Assembly: GCF_000344135.1 (NCBI RefSeq)
Contig: NZ_BAOP01000013.1
Span: 1-64,000, forward strand
Reading direction: 5' to 3'
DNA: 64,000 nucleotides
Source of the DNA: Gordonia malaquae NBRC 108250
GTDB taxonomy: Bacteria > Actinomycetota > Actinomycetes > Mycobacteriales > Mycobacteriaceae
Position numbers and translations under genes: made by a program. The stretch's first letter is position 1. Every line of letters starts with the position of its first letter. The notes under the pieces were generated by a model that had not been told where the DNA came from, did not search any database, and saw only the letters and a program-made list of their open reading frames with translations. Of the stretch, positions 53,444-61,356 are shown piece by piece.

Positions 53444-53858
53444 TCAGCCGAGTTCACGGACGGGATCGGTCCCGTCCCAGTGGCGGGCGGCGGCGACGCC
53501 CGCGGCGATCAGTTCACGCATCATGCCGCCCTCGATGTACTCCACGATCAGACCCGGCTGGTCAGCGGATTCCAGGTAGGCGACGCGTGTCATCTCGTTG
53601 CCCGCGCGGAACAGGACGGACAGTCCGTTGCGTTCCGCGGTAGCCGCGCACGCTCTCTCGGCTGTCGACGATGCCGATGCGCTCCAGCTGCGGGCTGTTC
53701 GGGATCCACACGCCGCCGCCCGACAATGCCGTGCTGCCTCCGTAGACGTCGGCCTTCTCGATGATGAGCGTCGACAGGCCGCGATCGGCGGCCGCCAAGG
53801 CCGCAGTCAGTCCGCCTGCACCACTGCCGACGACGATGACGTCGTATTCGGTCTTCAT
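53444..53858 (-). pseudogene. remnant: N-terminus of a KstD-like flavoprotein joined out of frame to a foreign C-terminus
   Basis: From the ATG at 53858, ~70 residues match the FAD-binding start of 3-ketosteroid dehydrogenases (YDVIVVGSGAGGLTAALAAA, GGSTALSGGGVWIPN) and then break off after VDSRESVRGY. The DNA after that codes in another frame (AERNGLSVLFRAGNEM to GTDPVRELG, stop at 53444) for what looks like the C-terminus of a different protein, perhaps a VOC-fold one. An internal deletion would explain loss of more than 1 kb and the fusion of two genes. The ATG overlaps the kstD stop by 4 nt, so it was once part of the operon. Confidence 0.78.
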
Positions 53859-55414
53859 GCCGAAGCCTCCTGCTTCGCGTCGGCCATCGCGCGAACTGCC
53901 AGGTGGCTGAACAGCATCGACGTGCCGATGGGGTTGCCGCCACCGGGGTAGACGGTGCCGCTGGGTGCGGCCATCGTGTTGCCCGCCGCGTACAGGCCCG
54001 TGATCGCGGATCCGTCGGCGCGGAGCACGTTGCCGGTGACGTCGGTGGTGAGTCCGCCCTTCGTCCCGAGGTCGGAGACGCCGAACGCCGCAGCGTGGAA
54101 CGGTCCCTGATCGACGGTCACCAGCGGCGGCTCGCCGCCGGAGAACGCGCGGTCGTAGGCCTCGTCGCCGCGCCCGAAGTCGGGATCGACACCGGTCGGG
54201 ACGTGGCCGTTGTACTTCTCGACGGTGGCGACGAGTGCATCAGCCGGGACGCCGATCTTTGCGGCGAGTTCCTCAAGTGTGTCCGCCGTGTGCCAGAGGC
54301 CTGCGTCGACGTACTCCTGAGTGGGGGAGAACGACACGTTCGGCGCCTTGCACGGTGGCACTTCGCCTTCCTTGTCGTCGTAGATCATCCAGAACGGGAG
54401 CGTCACCTCTCCTGCGGCCATCTGATCGAGGACGTCGCGGCCGAGGCGGTCGTACGGTGCGGACTCGTTCACAAAACGTTCGCCGTTCTGGTTGACGAAG
54501 ATGCCGCCGGTGAACCACAGAGCGAACGCCGACCGGCCGTCCGGGTGCGTCAGACCGGGGGACCACCATGCCTGATCCATCAGGTCGGTGGCTGCGCCCG
54601 CGGCGATGCCCGCCCTGTGGGCCTGTCCGGTGTTGGTGGCCGGGCCCATCGTGTCTCGGGCCACGCCGGGCACACCGTATTCGGCGCGCATGGTGTCGTT
54701 GCCTTCGAATCCGCCGGTAGCGAGCAGCACGCCGCGGCGAGCGCGGATCGCCTCGCGCTTTCCGTCGCGTTCGACGATCACGCCGGTCACTTCGCCGTCT
54801 TCGGTCACCAGGTCGACGAGAGCCGTGTTGAGCTGCAACGTCGCATTGTCACGAGGTTCGAGCGCCATCAGGAAGCGGGCGACCAGAGCACGTCCGCCGA
54901 TGTAGTAGTCGGGAGTCGGCGCACCGAGTCGGTCGACGTCGAGAGGACCGCGCACCACGTCTTTGTAGGCGGGCGCATCGGAGACGGGAAACGGCGTCGG
55001 CATCGTGTGGCGCTGTCCGTCGAGCCGGGCCTTCGGCGCCTTGCCGAAGTAGTCGGGCCACGGCAGCATCTCGAACTTCAGGTTCTCGTCCTGTTCGAGG
55101 TACTCGATGAGCGGTGCGCCGCCCCGGACGTAGGTCTCCTGCAAATCGGCCGGAGTGCGGTCGCCGACCACCGAGCGGTAGTAGGTGAGGGCGTCCTCGA
55201 TCGTGTCGTCGGTGCCCGCCCGCATCAGTACCGGGTTGCACGGGAACCAGACGCCTCCGCCTCCCGAGTAGGCGGTGGTTCCGCCGAACTTGTCGGACGC
55301 CTCCACCAGGAGGACCGACAGGCCCTCACGCGCGGCCGTGTAGGCGCCGCACATGCCGCCGCCTCCCGATCCGGCCACGACGACGTCGTACTCCTGCGTC
55401 CAGTCCACGCTCAA
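53855..55414 (-). CDS. kstD: 3-ketosteroid delta(1)-dehydrogenase family FAD enzyme
   Basis: The 519-residue flavoprotein has the dinucleotide motif VVAGSGGGGMCGAYTAAREG at ~12, GGTTAYSGGGGVWFP, a substrate domain (~130-300), GIFVNQNGERFVNES, and the C-terminal FAD block GLYAAGNTMAAPSGTVYPG, all typical of KstD. It introduces the C1-C2 double bond into 3-keto-4-ene steroids. The start is probably the TTG at 55414, preceded by AGGAG. It heads the operon that includes the remnant, ksi, the four-Cys protein and the HsaD-like hydrolase. The exact steroid is unknown. Confidence 0.88.
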   Translation of the reverse strand: MSVDWTQEYDVVVAGSGGGGMCGAYTAAREGLSVLLVEASDKFGGTTAYSGGGGVWFPCNPVLMRAGTDDTIEDALTYYRSVVGDRTPADLQETYVRGGAPLIEYLEQDENLKFEMLPWPDYFGKAPKARLDGQRHTMPTPFPVSDAPAYKDVVRGPLDVDRLGAPTPDYYIGGRALVARFLMALEPRDNATLQLNTALVDLVTEDGEVTGVIVERDGKREAIRARRGVLLATGGFEGNDTMRAEYGVPGVARDTMGPATNTGQAHRAGIAAGAATDLMDQAWWSPGLTHPDGRSAFALWFTGGIFVNQNGERFVNESAPYDRLGRDVLDQMAAGEVTLPFWMIYDDKEGEVPPCKAPNVSFSPTQEYVDAGLWHTADTLEELAAKIGVPADALVATVEKYNGHVPTGVDPDFGRGDEAYDRAFSGGEPPLVTVDQGPFHAAAFGVSDLGTKGGLTTDVTGNVLRADGSAITGLYAAGNTMAAPSGTVYPGGGNPIGTSMLFSHLAVRAMADAKQEASA

Positions 55415-55491
55415 CGGTCCACTCCTGACTCATGACGAAAATGTCGTTCGACGCCGACGGTAAGCCGCGCGGCAACACTGGCGACGGCGGC

Positions 55492-55525
55492 TTCCCGGTG
55501 ACCGGGACGTACCGGTGAGCGGGAA
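55492..55525. promoter_or_regulatory. tandem TTCCCG/CGGGAA operator-like sites between kstD and the BVMO gene
   Basis: Site 1 is TTCCCG-GTGAC-CGGGAC (55492-55508), a near-perfect inverted repeat. Site 2, one 17-bp step later, ends GGTGAGCGGGAA (55514-55525). A perfect copy of the same motif lies upstream of kshA. Confidence 0.55.
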
Positions 55526-55608
55526 TCACGCTGTCTACCCGGCTGCGATGGTCTTAGCGTCGTTGCTGTTGGTCGGGGAGGTCCCGGCACAGTGACGAGA
55601 GGCGCAGC

Positions 55609-57219
55609 GTGAGTGAGACTGTGGAGTCCGTAGACGTCGACGTGGTGGTTGTCGGTGCAGGTTTCGGTGGGCTGTACGCTCTGCACCGCCTGCGTTCGGA
55701 CGGCAAGAGCGTCCGGTTGTTCGAGGCCGGCGGCGGCATCGGCGGTGTCTGGTACTGGAACCGTTACCCCGGCGCCCGCTGCGACGTCGAGAGCGTCGAC
55801 TATTCGTACTCGTTCGACGAGGACCTCCAGCAGGAGTGGAATTGGAGCGAGAAGTACGCGACCCAGCCCGAGATCCTCCGGTACGTGGATCACGTCGCCA
55901 CACGGTTCGACCTGTACCGCGACATCAGCCTCAACACCAGGGTGGAGCAGATCGCCCTCGACGAGGACACACTGACGTGGACGGTGAGGACCGACACCGG
56001 TGAGACCGTGACCGCTCGGTGGGTCGTCCTGGCGCTCGGGCCGCTGTCGAACTCGAACATCCCGGCGATCGACGGGATCAACGACTTCGCCGGTCCCGTG
56101 CTGCACACGGGACAGTGGCCGCACGAGCAGGTCGACTTCACCGGGCAGCGTGTCGGAGTCATCGGAACCGGGTCGTCCGGAATCCAGTCGATTCCCGAGA
56201 TCGCGAAGCAGGCCGATCACCTCACGGTGTTCCAGCGCACCGCCAACTACAGCATTCCCGCCGGGAACCGGCCTCTGTCCGACGCCGATCGCGCAGCGCA
56301 GAAGGCCGACTACGCGGAGCGTCGACGACTGTCGATGGCGAGCGGCGGAGGCTCACCGCACATGGCGTACCCGAAGAACACGCTCGACGCGACCGAACAG
56401 GAACGTCAGGCGGCGTACGAGGAACGCTGGGAACTGGGCGGAGTCCTGTTCAGCAAGACGTTCCCCGACCAGCTGACGTCACTCGACGCCAACGTCCCCG
56501 CCCGTGAGTTCTGGGAGTCGAAGGTACGCGCGGTGATCGACGATCCCGAGGTCGCGGCCGATCTGATCCCGTCTGATCACCCGATCGGCACCAAGCGGAT
56601 CTGCACCGACAGCGGATACTTCGAGACATACAACCGCGACAACGTCGAACTGGTGAACTTGCGGAAGGCCCCCATCGAGCGGATCGACGCGACTGGCGTG
56701 GTCACCGCGGACGGGCGCCATCACGACATCGACGTACTGGTGCTCGCGACCGGCTTCGACGCGATGACCGGCTCTGTGGCCAAGATCGACATCGTCGGTC
56801 GTGGCGGCCGGACGCTGAACGACGAGTGGGCGGCCGGTCCACGCACGTACCTCGGGCTCGGCATCGCCGGGTTCCCCAATCTGTTCAACTTGACCGGTCC
56901 CGGCAGCCCGTCGGTGCTGGCGAACATGGTGTTGCACTCGGAACTGCACGTCGACTGGATCTCCGATGCGATCGCTCATGTCGACGACTCGGGCTCGGTC
57001 GGTTTCGAAGCTCGCGCCGAGGCAGTCGACGAGTGGGTCGACGAGTGCAGGCGTCGGGCGGAGGGGTCCCTCATGGTTCAGGCCAACTCCTGGTACCTCG
57101 GGGCCAACATTCCCGGTCGTCCGCGAGTGTTCATGCCGTTCGTCGGCGGGTTCGGAGCGTACGGCGACATCATCGCGAAGGTCGCAGCCAACGACTACGA
57201 GGGCTTCCAACTCCTCTGA
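55609..57219 (+). CDS. Baeyer-Villiger monooxygenase
   Basis: The 536-residue flavoprotein has two Rossmann motifs (VVVGAGFGGLYALH for FAD at ~15, IGTGSSGIQSIPEIA for NADPH at ~185) and, between them, the BVMO fingerprint FAGPVLHTGQWP (FxGxxxHxxxWP) at ~160. It inserts oxygen next to a ketone, giving an ester or lactone. The GTG at 55609 precedes the family N-terminus. It is divergent from kstD and followed by a PadR regulator. A steroid 17-ketone is a plausible substrate, but cyclic ketones in general remain possible. Confidence 0.93.
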   Translation: MSETVESVDVDVVVVGAGFGGLYALHRLRSDGKSVRLFEAGGGIGGVWYWNRYPGARCDVESVDYSYSFDEDLQQEWNWSEKYATQPEILRYVDHVATRFDLYRDISLNTRVEQIALDEDTLTWTVRTDTGETVTARWVVLALGPLSNSNIPAIDGINDFAGPVLHTGQWPHEQVDFTGQRVGVIGTGSSGIQSIPEIAKQADHLTVFQRTANYSIPAGNRPLSDADRAAQKADYAERRRLSMASGGGSPHMAYPKNTLDATEQERQAAYEERWELGGVLFSKTFPDQLTSLDANVPAREFWESKVRAVIDDPEVAADLIPSDHPIGTKRICTDSGYFETYNRDNVELVNLRKAPIERIDATGVVTADGRHHDIDVLVLATGFDAMTGSVAKIDIVGRGGRTLNDEWAAGPRTYLGLGIAGFPNLFNLTGPGSPSVLANMVLHSELHVDWISDAIAHVDDSGSVGFEARAEAVDEWVDECRRRAEGSLMVQANSWYLGANIPGRPRVFMPFVGGFGAYGDIIAKVAANDYEGFQLL

Positions 57220-57243
57220 CCTATTTGAGACTGCTCGTCCCCA

Positions 57244-57289
57244 ATTTCGGCACCCGCCGCCGCTCGATGCGGTCGACGGGTGCCGAAGT
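57244..57289 (+). terminator. inverted repeat after the BVMO gene
   Basis: Outer arms of 13 nt (ATTTCGGCACCCG and CGGGTGCCGAAGT) pair with one mismatch around a 20-nt middle. The TTCGGCAC core is the same as in the hairpin at 26021, and the CGGCAC core is shared with 21999. Confidence 0.6.
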
Positions 57290-57358
57290 CGTCTGCAACC
57301 TGGGGCGACGTGCCTCCCGGTGACTGGTTGCAGGCACGAGCGCGCGTCACTGCGTTGT

Positions 57359-57364
57359 TACGAT
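57359..57364 (+). promoter_or_regulatory. -10 element for padR (leaderless)
   Basis: TACGAT ends 6 nt before the GTG at 57371, which supports that start within a long open frame. Confidence 0.5.
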
Positions 57365-57370
57365 CAGGAA

Positions 57371-58081
57371 GTGCAGGATGATTCCGACGGCGAGAGCCGG
57401 CCTCTCCCCGACATCCCTCCGACCGGCTGGGCGGTCCTCGGTCTGCTCAGCTCCAACGAGAGCGGATCAGGCTACGACGTGAAGAAGTGGGCCGACTGGT
57501 CGATCGGCCATTTCTACTGGAGTCCGTCGTTCAGCCAGGTGTACAGCGAGATGAAACGCCTCGAGAAGTTGGGCTTGGCGAAGTCGTGGACGGAGAAGAG
57601 TGCAGGCGAGCGGTCGCGCCGACTGTACGCGGTCACTGAGGAAGGTCATCGCGCGCTCGAAGAATGGGTGATGACCGGGCCGGTCGACCTCCCGATTCTC
57701 AAACACCCGGTATTGATGCGCATCTGGCTCGGGCACTTGAGCTCCCCGGACCGTCTGAAGGCGATTCTGACCGACTACATGGACCAGCTTCGTGACCTGA
57801 TCAAGACGGCCGAGAACGACGGCGAGTTGGCGACGATCGAACCGTCATGGGCGTATCCGAGGCTCGCACTTCGCTGGGCGCACCGGCACTATCAGGCGGA
57901 ACTGGAGCTGGCGCAGGACCTCTACGACGAGATCGACGCGACGTACGCGGCGTTGACGCCTGCACTCGATGAGAACGGGCGCCTCATTCCGCCTGCCCCG
58001 GAACGCTGGCGTGAGGTGGACGCGATGGCGCGAGCCGCCGCTGAGGCCGCCGCAGCGACGAACGACGCCGCCCCCGAATGA
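57371..58081 (+). CDS. PadR-family transcriptional regulator
   Basis: The 236-residue protein has the PadR winged helix (TGWAVLGLLSSNESGSGYDV, then WSPSFSQVYSEMKRLEKLGL and RLYAVTEEG) and a long C-terminal helical domain (Vir-type) ending in an Ala-rich tail. PadR proteins often bind small aromatic or hydrophobic ligands. The frame opens at 56966, but the -10 at 57359 and the domain start favour GTG 57371. The gene lies between the BVMO and IclR genes, so regulation of the local catabolic units is likely; the target is unproven. Confidence 0.85.
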   Translation: MQDDSDGESRPLPDIPPTGWAVLGLLSSNESGSGYDVKKWADWSIGHFYWSPSFSQVYSEMKRLEKLGLAKSWTEKSAGERSRRLYAVTEEGHRALEEWVMTGPVDLPILKHPVLMRIWLGHLSSPDRLKAILTDYMDQLRDLIKTAENDGELATIEPSWAYPRLALRWAHRHYQAELELAQDLYDEIDATYAALTPALDENGRLIPPAPERWREVDAMARAAAEAAAATNDAAPE

Positions 58082-58096
58082 TCGGGAGCGGCGTCG
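58063..58096. terminator. hairpin between convergent padR and iclR
   Basis: Arms of 15 nt (CGACGCCGCCCCCGA) pair with one mismatch around an ATGA loop; the left arm includes the last codons of padR. Confidence 0.7.
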
Positions 58097-58118
58097 GTTA
58101 GAGCAGGGGATCTCGCGG

Positions 58119-58919
58119 TCAGGCGACGGGGCGCTGCGCCGCGGGAAGGAAGCCGCGTCGCTGCTGGAGGGTAGGCGTGATGCGGACCGCGTCGTCCGCG
58201 GTGTTCCGCCAGATGCCGAGCGCGGCCATCCGCAGGGGCGATGCGAGACGGTTGTCGAAGGTCATCTTCTCGATCGGGCCGCACATCGAGATCGCGGCGA
58301 CGGCCTGTCCGGGTTCGCCGATCGGCACCGCGACGCAGCCGAATCGCGCGACCGCCTCTTCGCGTTCGAACGCGACGCCGTGCGCGCGAACCTTCGCGAG
58401 CTCGGCAGTCAATGCCGACGACGATGCGATCGAGAAGCGCGTGCGGCGCTCCAGCGGTGCGCTCTGGTCGATGTCGTCGGTGTGTGCGAGCAGCGCCTTG
58501 CCGATGGCCGTGCAGTGTGCGGGCTGGCGGCCGCCGACGCGGGTGGGGAGCGCCTTGCCGAGGCCTTCGCCGATCTTCTCGAGGTACACCACGTCGCTGC
58601 CCTGCAGGACTGCGAGGTGAATGACGAAGCCCGTCATCCGGTGGAGCTCGTGGAGGAACGGCATGGCGGCCGAGTGCAGGCGGTCCTGATGCACTGCGAG
58701 GGAACCGAGTTCCACCAGGCGCATGCCGAGCTCGTAGTCGCGACCGTCGCGGCGGAGCCAGCGGAGCGCGACGAGGCGTTCGAGCATGCGGTGGGCGGAC
58801 GACCGGGGCAGTCCGGTGCGGCGGACGATCTCGGCGAGGTTCTGACGGGCGTGTCCTTCGAAGGCGTCGAGGACGAGGGAGACGCGGTCGAGGACGGCGT
58901 TGGGAGTGTTGTCGGTCAT
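58119..58919 (-). CDS. IclR-family transcriptional regulator
   Basis: The 266-residue protein has an N-terminal helix-turn-helix (NLAEIVRRTGLPRSSAHRML) and a C-terminal IclR effector domain (~85-250; PTRVGGRQPAHCTAIGKALL and the RFGCVAVPIG block). IclR proteins bind organic acids or aromatic ligands. It is transcribed away from the terminator of the kshA-hsaA-hsaC operon. The paired TGCCTAAYCGA sites upstream are probable self-binding sites. Control of steroid or ring-degradation genes is inferred from position. Confidence 0.9.
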   Translation of the reverse strand: MTDNTPNAVLDRVSLVLDAFEGHARQNLAEIVRRTGLPRSSAHRMLERLVALRWLRRDGRDYELGMRLVELGSLAVHQDRLHSAAMPFLHELHRMTGFVIHLAVLQGSDVVYLEKIGEGLGKALPTRVGGRQPAHCTAIGKALLAHTDDIDQSAPLERRTRFSIASSSALTAELAKVRAHGVAFEREEAVARFGCVAVPIGEPGQAVAAISMCGPIEKMTFDNRLASPLRMAALGIWRNTADDAVRITPTLQQRRGFLPAAQRPVA

Positions 58920-58951
58920 GACTCTCCAGGAGGGTGGGGGCTGAGTGTCAT

Positions 58952-59001
58952 TGCCTAACCGACTGAGATCAAGGCTGTGACCTCGGTATTTCGATTAGGC
59001 A
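58952..59001. promoter_or_regulatory. inverted TGCCTAAYCGA pair upstream of iclR
   Basis: TGCCTAACCGA (58952-58962) and its inverted copy TCGATTAGGCA (58991-59001) differ at one base and are 28 bp apart. The spacing is about four helical turns centre to centre, which would suit two dimers or a looped complex on the iclR promoter. Confidence 0.5.
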
Positions 59002-59104
59002 TATTGAGAATAGCGCTCACTGAGGCCTGTGTCACGTTTTTCTTCGAATATGACGCCGACTTCATTGAAAGCGCAGGTCAGCGGGGTCTCCCGGATACGA
59101 GAAA

Positions 59105-59144
59105 GGGAGCCGTGCTCCCCCGTGGGGTGGGCAACACGGCTCCC
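59105..59144 (-). terminator. hairpin beyond the hsaC gene
   Basis: GGGAGCCGTG and CACGGCTCCC pair around a 20-nt loop that has its own CCCC/GGGG stem. It is 58 bp beyond the hsaC stop, in the direction of the operon. Confidence 0.7.
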
Positions 59145-59202
59145 TCTCGCGTGATGACGCACTACGTCTCGACTCCGCTCGACGGGCGGGTTGGTGGCAC
59201 CG

Positions 59203-60108
59203 TCACATCGCTGCGAGCGGCTCGCTTCCGGACCAGTCGTGGCCCCAGTAGCTGTCGGCGGTGATCTCTTCCGACGTGTAGTGGGCCTCGTCGACCTTCA
59301 TGCCCTCACAGCCGAACTCGATGTCCCAGCCGCCGGGCGCGCGGACGTAGAACGACACCATCTTGTCGTTCGTGTGGCGGCCCAGCGTCGACGACAGGGA
59401 GAAACCGTCCTTCAGAACACGGTCGAGCGCCTGGCCGACGGCGTCGAGCGTGTCGACCTCGACCATCACGTGGATGAGGCCGGGCGCGCCGCCGTGCGGC
59501 GCCGGGCACAGCGCCAGGCTGTGATGGCGCTCGTTGACGCCCATGAACCGAATGCGGACCGGCCCGTACTCCGGCGGTGCGGGGATGCGCATCGCGCCGC
59601 GGGGCAGGAAGCCGAGCACGTCCTGGTAGAACTCGAACGCGCCGTTCAGGTCCATCACCGGGAGCACGACGTGGCCGAGTCCCTGGCCGCCGGTCACGAA
59701 CGTGGAACCGAACGGGGTCACGATCGGGCTGTGATCGAGAATGGGTCCGTGGAAGACCTCGAGAGTCGCGCCCGCGGGGTCGGTGAATGAGATCCCGGCC
59801 TCGATGCGGCGAGCGTCCGCCTCGTCGTTCGACAGGTCGGTGACGTTCACGCCCGCGGCGGTGACGGCTTCACGGACGCGTGCGAGCGCCTTGCCGTCGC
59901 GGACCTCCCAGCCGATGGTGACGATCTCGTCGGTCTCGCCCTCGACGACGACGATGCGTGCTGCACGCTCGTCCATCCGCAGGTAGAGCGCGTTCTCATC
60001 GGGGCCGGAGCCCTTCGCGAAGCCGAGGACGTCGAACGCGAAGGTGCGCCAGCGGTCCATGTCGTGGGTCTGGACCTTGATGTAGCCAAGGCTCTTGATG
60101 TCGGTCAT
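59203..60108 (-). CDS. hsaC: extradiol dioxygenase, HsaC/BphC family
   Basis: The 301-residue type I extradiol dioxygenase has two VOC domains (~1-130, ~140-290). The iron ligands are His in GLGHVVLPV, His in LIHVMVEV and Glu in WDIEFGCEG; NERHHSLAL supplies the catalytic His. It cleaves a catechol next to the hydroxyls; HsaC acts on the steroid-derived 3,4-DHSA. It is the last gene of the kshA-hsaA-hsaC operon (28 bp after hsaA). Similarity to M. tuberculosis HsaC is clear but not close, so it may serve a related substrate. Confidence 0.87.
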   Translation of the reverse strand: MTDIKSLGYIKVQTHDMDRWRTFAFDVLGFAKGSGPDENALYLRMDERAARIVVVEGETDEIVTIGWEVRDGKALARVREAVTAAGVNVTDLSNDEADARRIEAGISFTDPAGATLEVFHGPILDHSPIVTPFGSTFVTGGQGLGHVVLPVMDLNGAFEFYQDVLGFLPRGAMRIPAPPEYGPVRIRFMGVNERHHSLALCPAPHGGAPGLIHVMVEVDTLDAVGQALDRVLKDGFSLSSTLGRHTNDKMVSFYVRAPGGWDIEFGCEGMKVDEAHYTSEEITADSYWGHDWSGSEPLAAM

Positions 60109-60136
60109 GTTGCGGTCTTTCTGTGCGGGGAGGGAG

Positions 60137-61315
60137 TCAGATCATCGAGCGGAGGTTGTCCGGGACCTCCAGGCCCATGGAGGCCAGAGCGGACGCGTGG
60201 TACGGGGTGCTCGGCACGTGGATCGCGTGGTTCAGGCCGGCGTGCACGTCGCGCCAGAAGCGCTGCAGCGGCTTGTCCATCCGGAGTGCGTTGCCGCCGG
60301 ACCGCGCGTAGATCTGGTCGACGGCCATCACCGCGCGCCAGGCGGCCCGGATCTGAGTGCGTCGACCCGCTGCACGGTCGGCGAAGGTGATCTCCTTGCC
60401 TGCCTCGACCATGTCGAAGATCCGGTCGACGTTCGCCAACAGCTCCTGGCGGGCGGCGTTGATGTCGGCCGCGGCCTCGCCGATGGCGAAGAGGTTGTAC
60501 GGATCGTCCTTCACCGCGACGCCCTGGGCGCCGACACGGTCGCGCTGGTAATCGAGATGGCATGCGAGGGCGCCTTCGGCGATGCCGATGACGGCGGAGG
60601 TGATGCCGAGCGGGAACATCGACGACCACGGCATCTTGAAGAGTGTCGAGGTCATGCCGGCCTCTGCCTGTGCGGTTCCGTCGATCACGTGGTCGCCGTT
60701 CATCACGCGGTACGACGGGACAAAAGCGTCCTTGACGATGATGTCCTTGGATCCGGTGCCCTTGAGGCCGACGACGTTCCAGGAGTCCTCGACGATCGTG
60801 TAGTCGCTGCGCGGCAGGATCATGTGCAGCATGGTCGGCGGCAACGCCATGTCGCCCTCGGGAGTGCCGAGCATCGCGCCGAGGAAGATCCAGTCGCAGT
60901 GGTCGGTGCCGGAGCTGAACTGCCAGCGGCCGTTGAAGATGTAGCCGCCCTCGACGGGGCGGGCGATGCCGGTCGGTGCGTACGGCGACGCGATCCAGGT
61001 GTTGTCGTCCTCGCCCCACACCTCTTCCTGCACTTTGGGGTCGGCGAACGCCATCTGCCACGGGTGGACGCCGACGATGCCGCACACCCATCCGGTGGCG
61101 CCGTCGAGGCTCGCGGCCTTCATGACGGTCTCGGCGAATTCGCGCGGATGTGCTTCGAGGCCGCCGTACTGTGCGGGCGCGAGCAGCTTCATCACGCCGG
61201 AGGCCTTCAGCTTCTTCGCGGTCTCGTCGGGCAGTCGGCCGAGATCTTCGGCCTCGGGGCCCTGATCGCGGATCTGGTCGGCGATCGCTTCGATGTTCTC
61301 AATGGGTCGGGTCAT
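60137..61315 (-). CDS. hsaA: flavin-dependent monooxygenase oxygenase subunit, HsaA-like
   Basis: The 392-residue protein has the acyl-CoA-dehydrogenase fold of two-component flavin monooxygenases. LLAPAQYGGLEAHP, TGWVCGIVGVHPWQMA, QFSSGTDHCDWIFLG and VVGLKGTGSKDIIVKD align with HsaA of M. tuberculosis, which hydroxylates 3-HSA to the catechol. It needs reduced flavin from a reductase (HsaB), which is not in this window. It sits between kshA and hsaC in one operon, so its product is probably the substrate of the next enzyme. Confidence 0.88.
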   Translation of the reverse strand: MTRPIENIEAIADQIRDQGPEAEDLGRLPDETAKKLKASGVMKLLAPAQYGGLEAHPREFAETVMKAASLDGATGWVCGIVGVHPWQMAFADPKVQEEVWGEDDNTWIASPYAPTGIARPVEGGYIFNGRWQFSSGTDHCDWIFLGAMLGTPEGDMALPPTMLHMILPRSDYTIVEDSWNVVGLKGTGSKDIIVKDAFVPSYRVMNGDHVIDGTAQAEAGMTSTLFKMPWSSMFPLGITSAVIGIAEGALACHLDYQRDRVGAQGVAVKDDPYNLFAIGEAAADINAARQELLANVDRIFDMVEAGKEITFADRAAGRRTQIRAAWRAVMAVDQIYARSGGNALRMDKPLQRFWRDVHAGLNHAIHVPSTPYHASALASMGLEVPDNLRSMI

Positions 61316-61356
61316 GATTCCTCGTTAGTGGAGTGTGAAGGAGGGGAGGGGCTGGG

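Noticed and set aside
53444..53660. Programmed frameshift producing a full flavoprotein
   Set aside because: The second part does not continue the KstD fold and the sum is far too short, so deletion is more likely.
57301..57370. Long open frame from 56966 as a fused N-terminus of PadR
   Set aside because: It overlaps the BVMO gene in another frame; the -10 at 57359 and the PadR domain start argue for GTG 57371.
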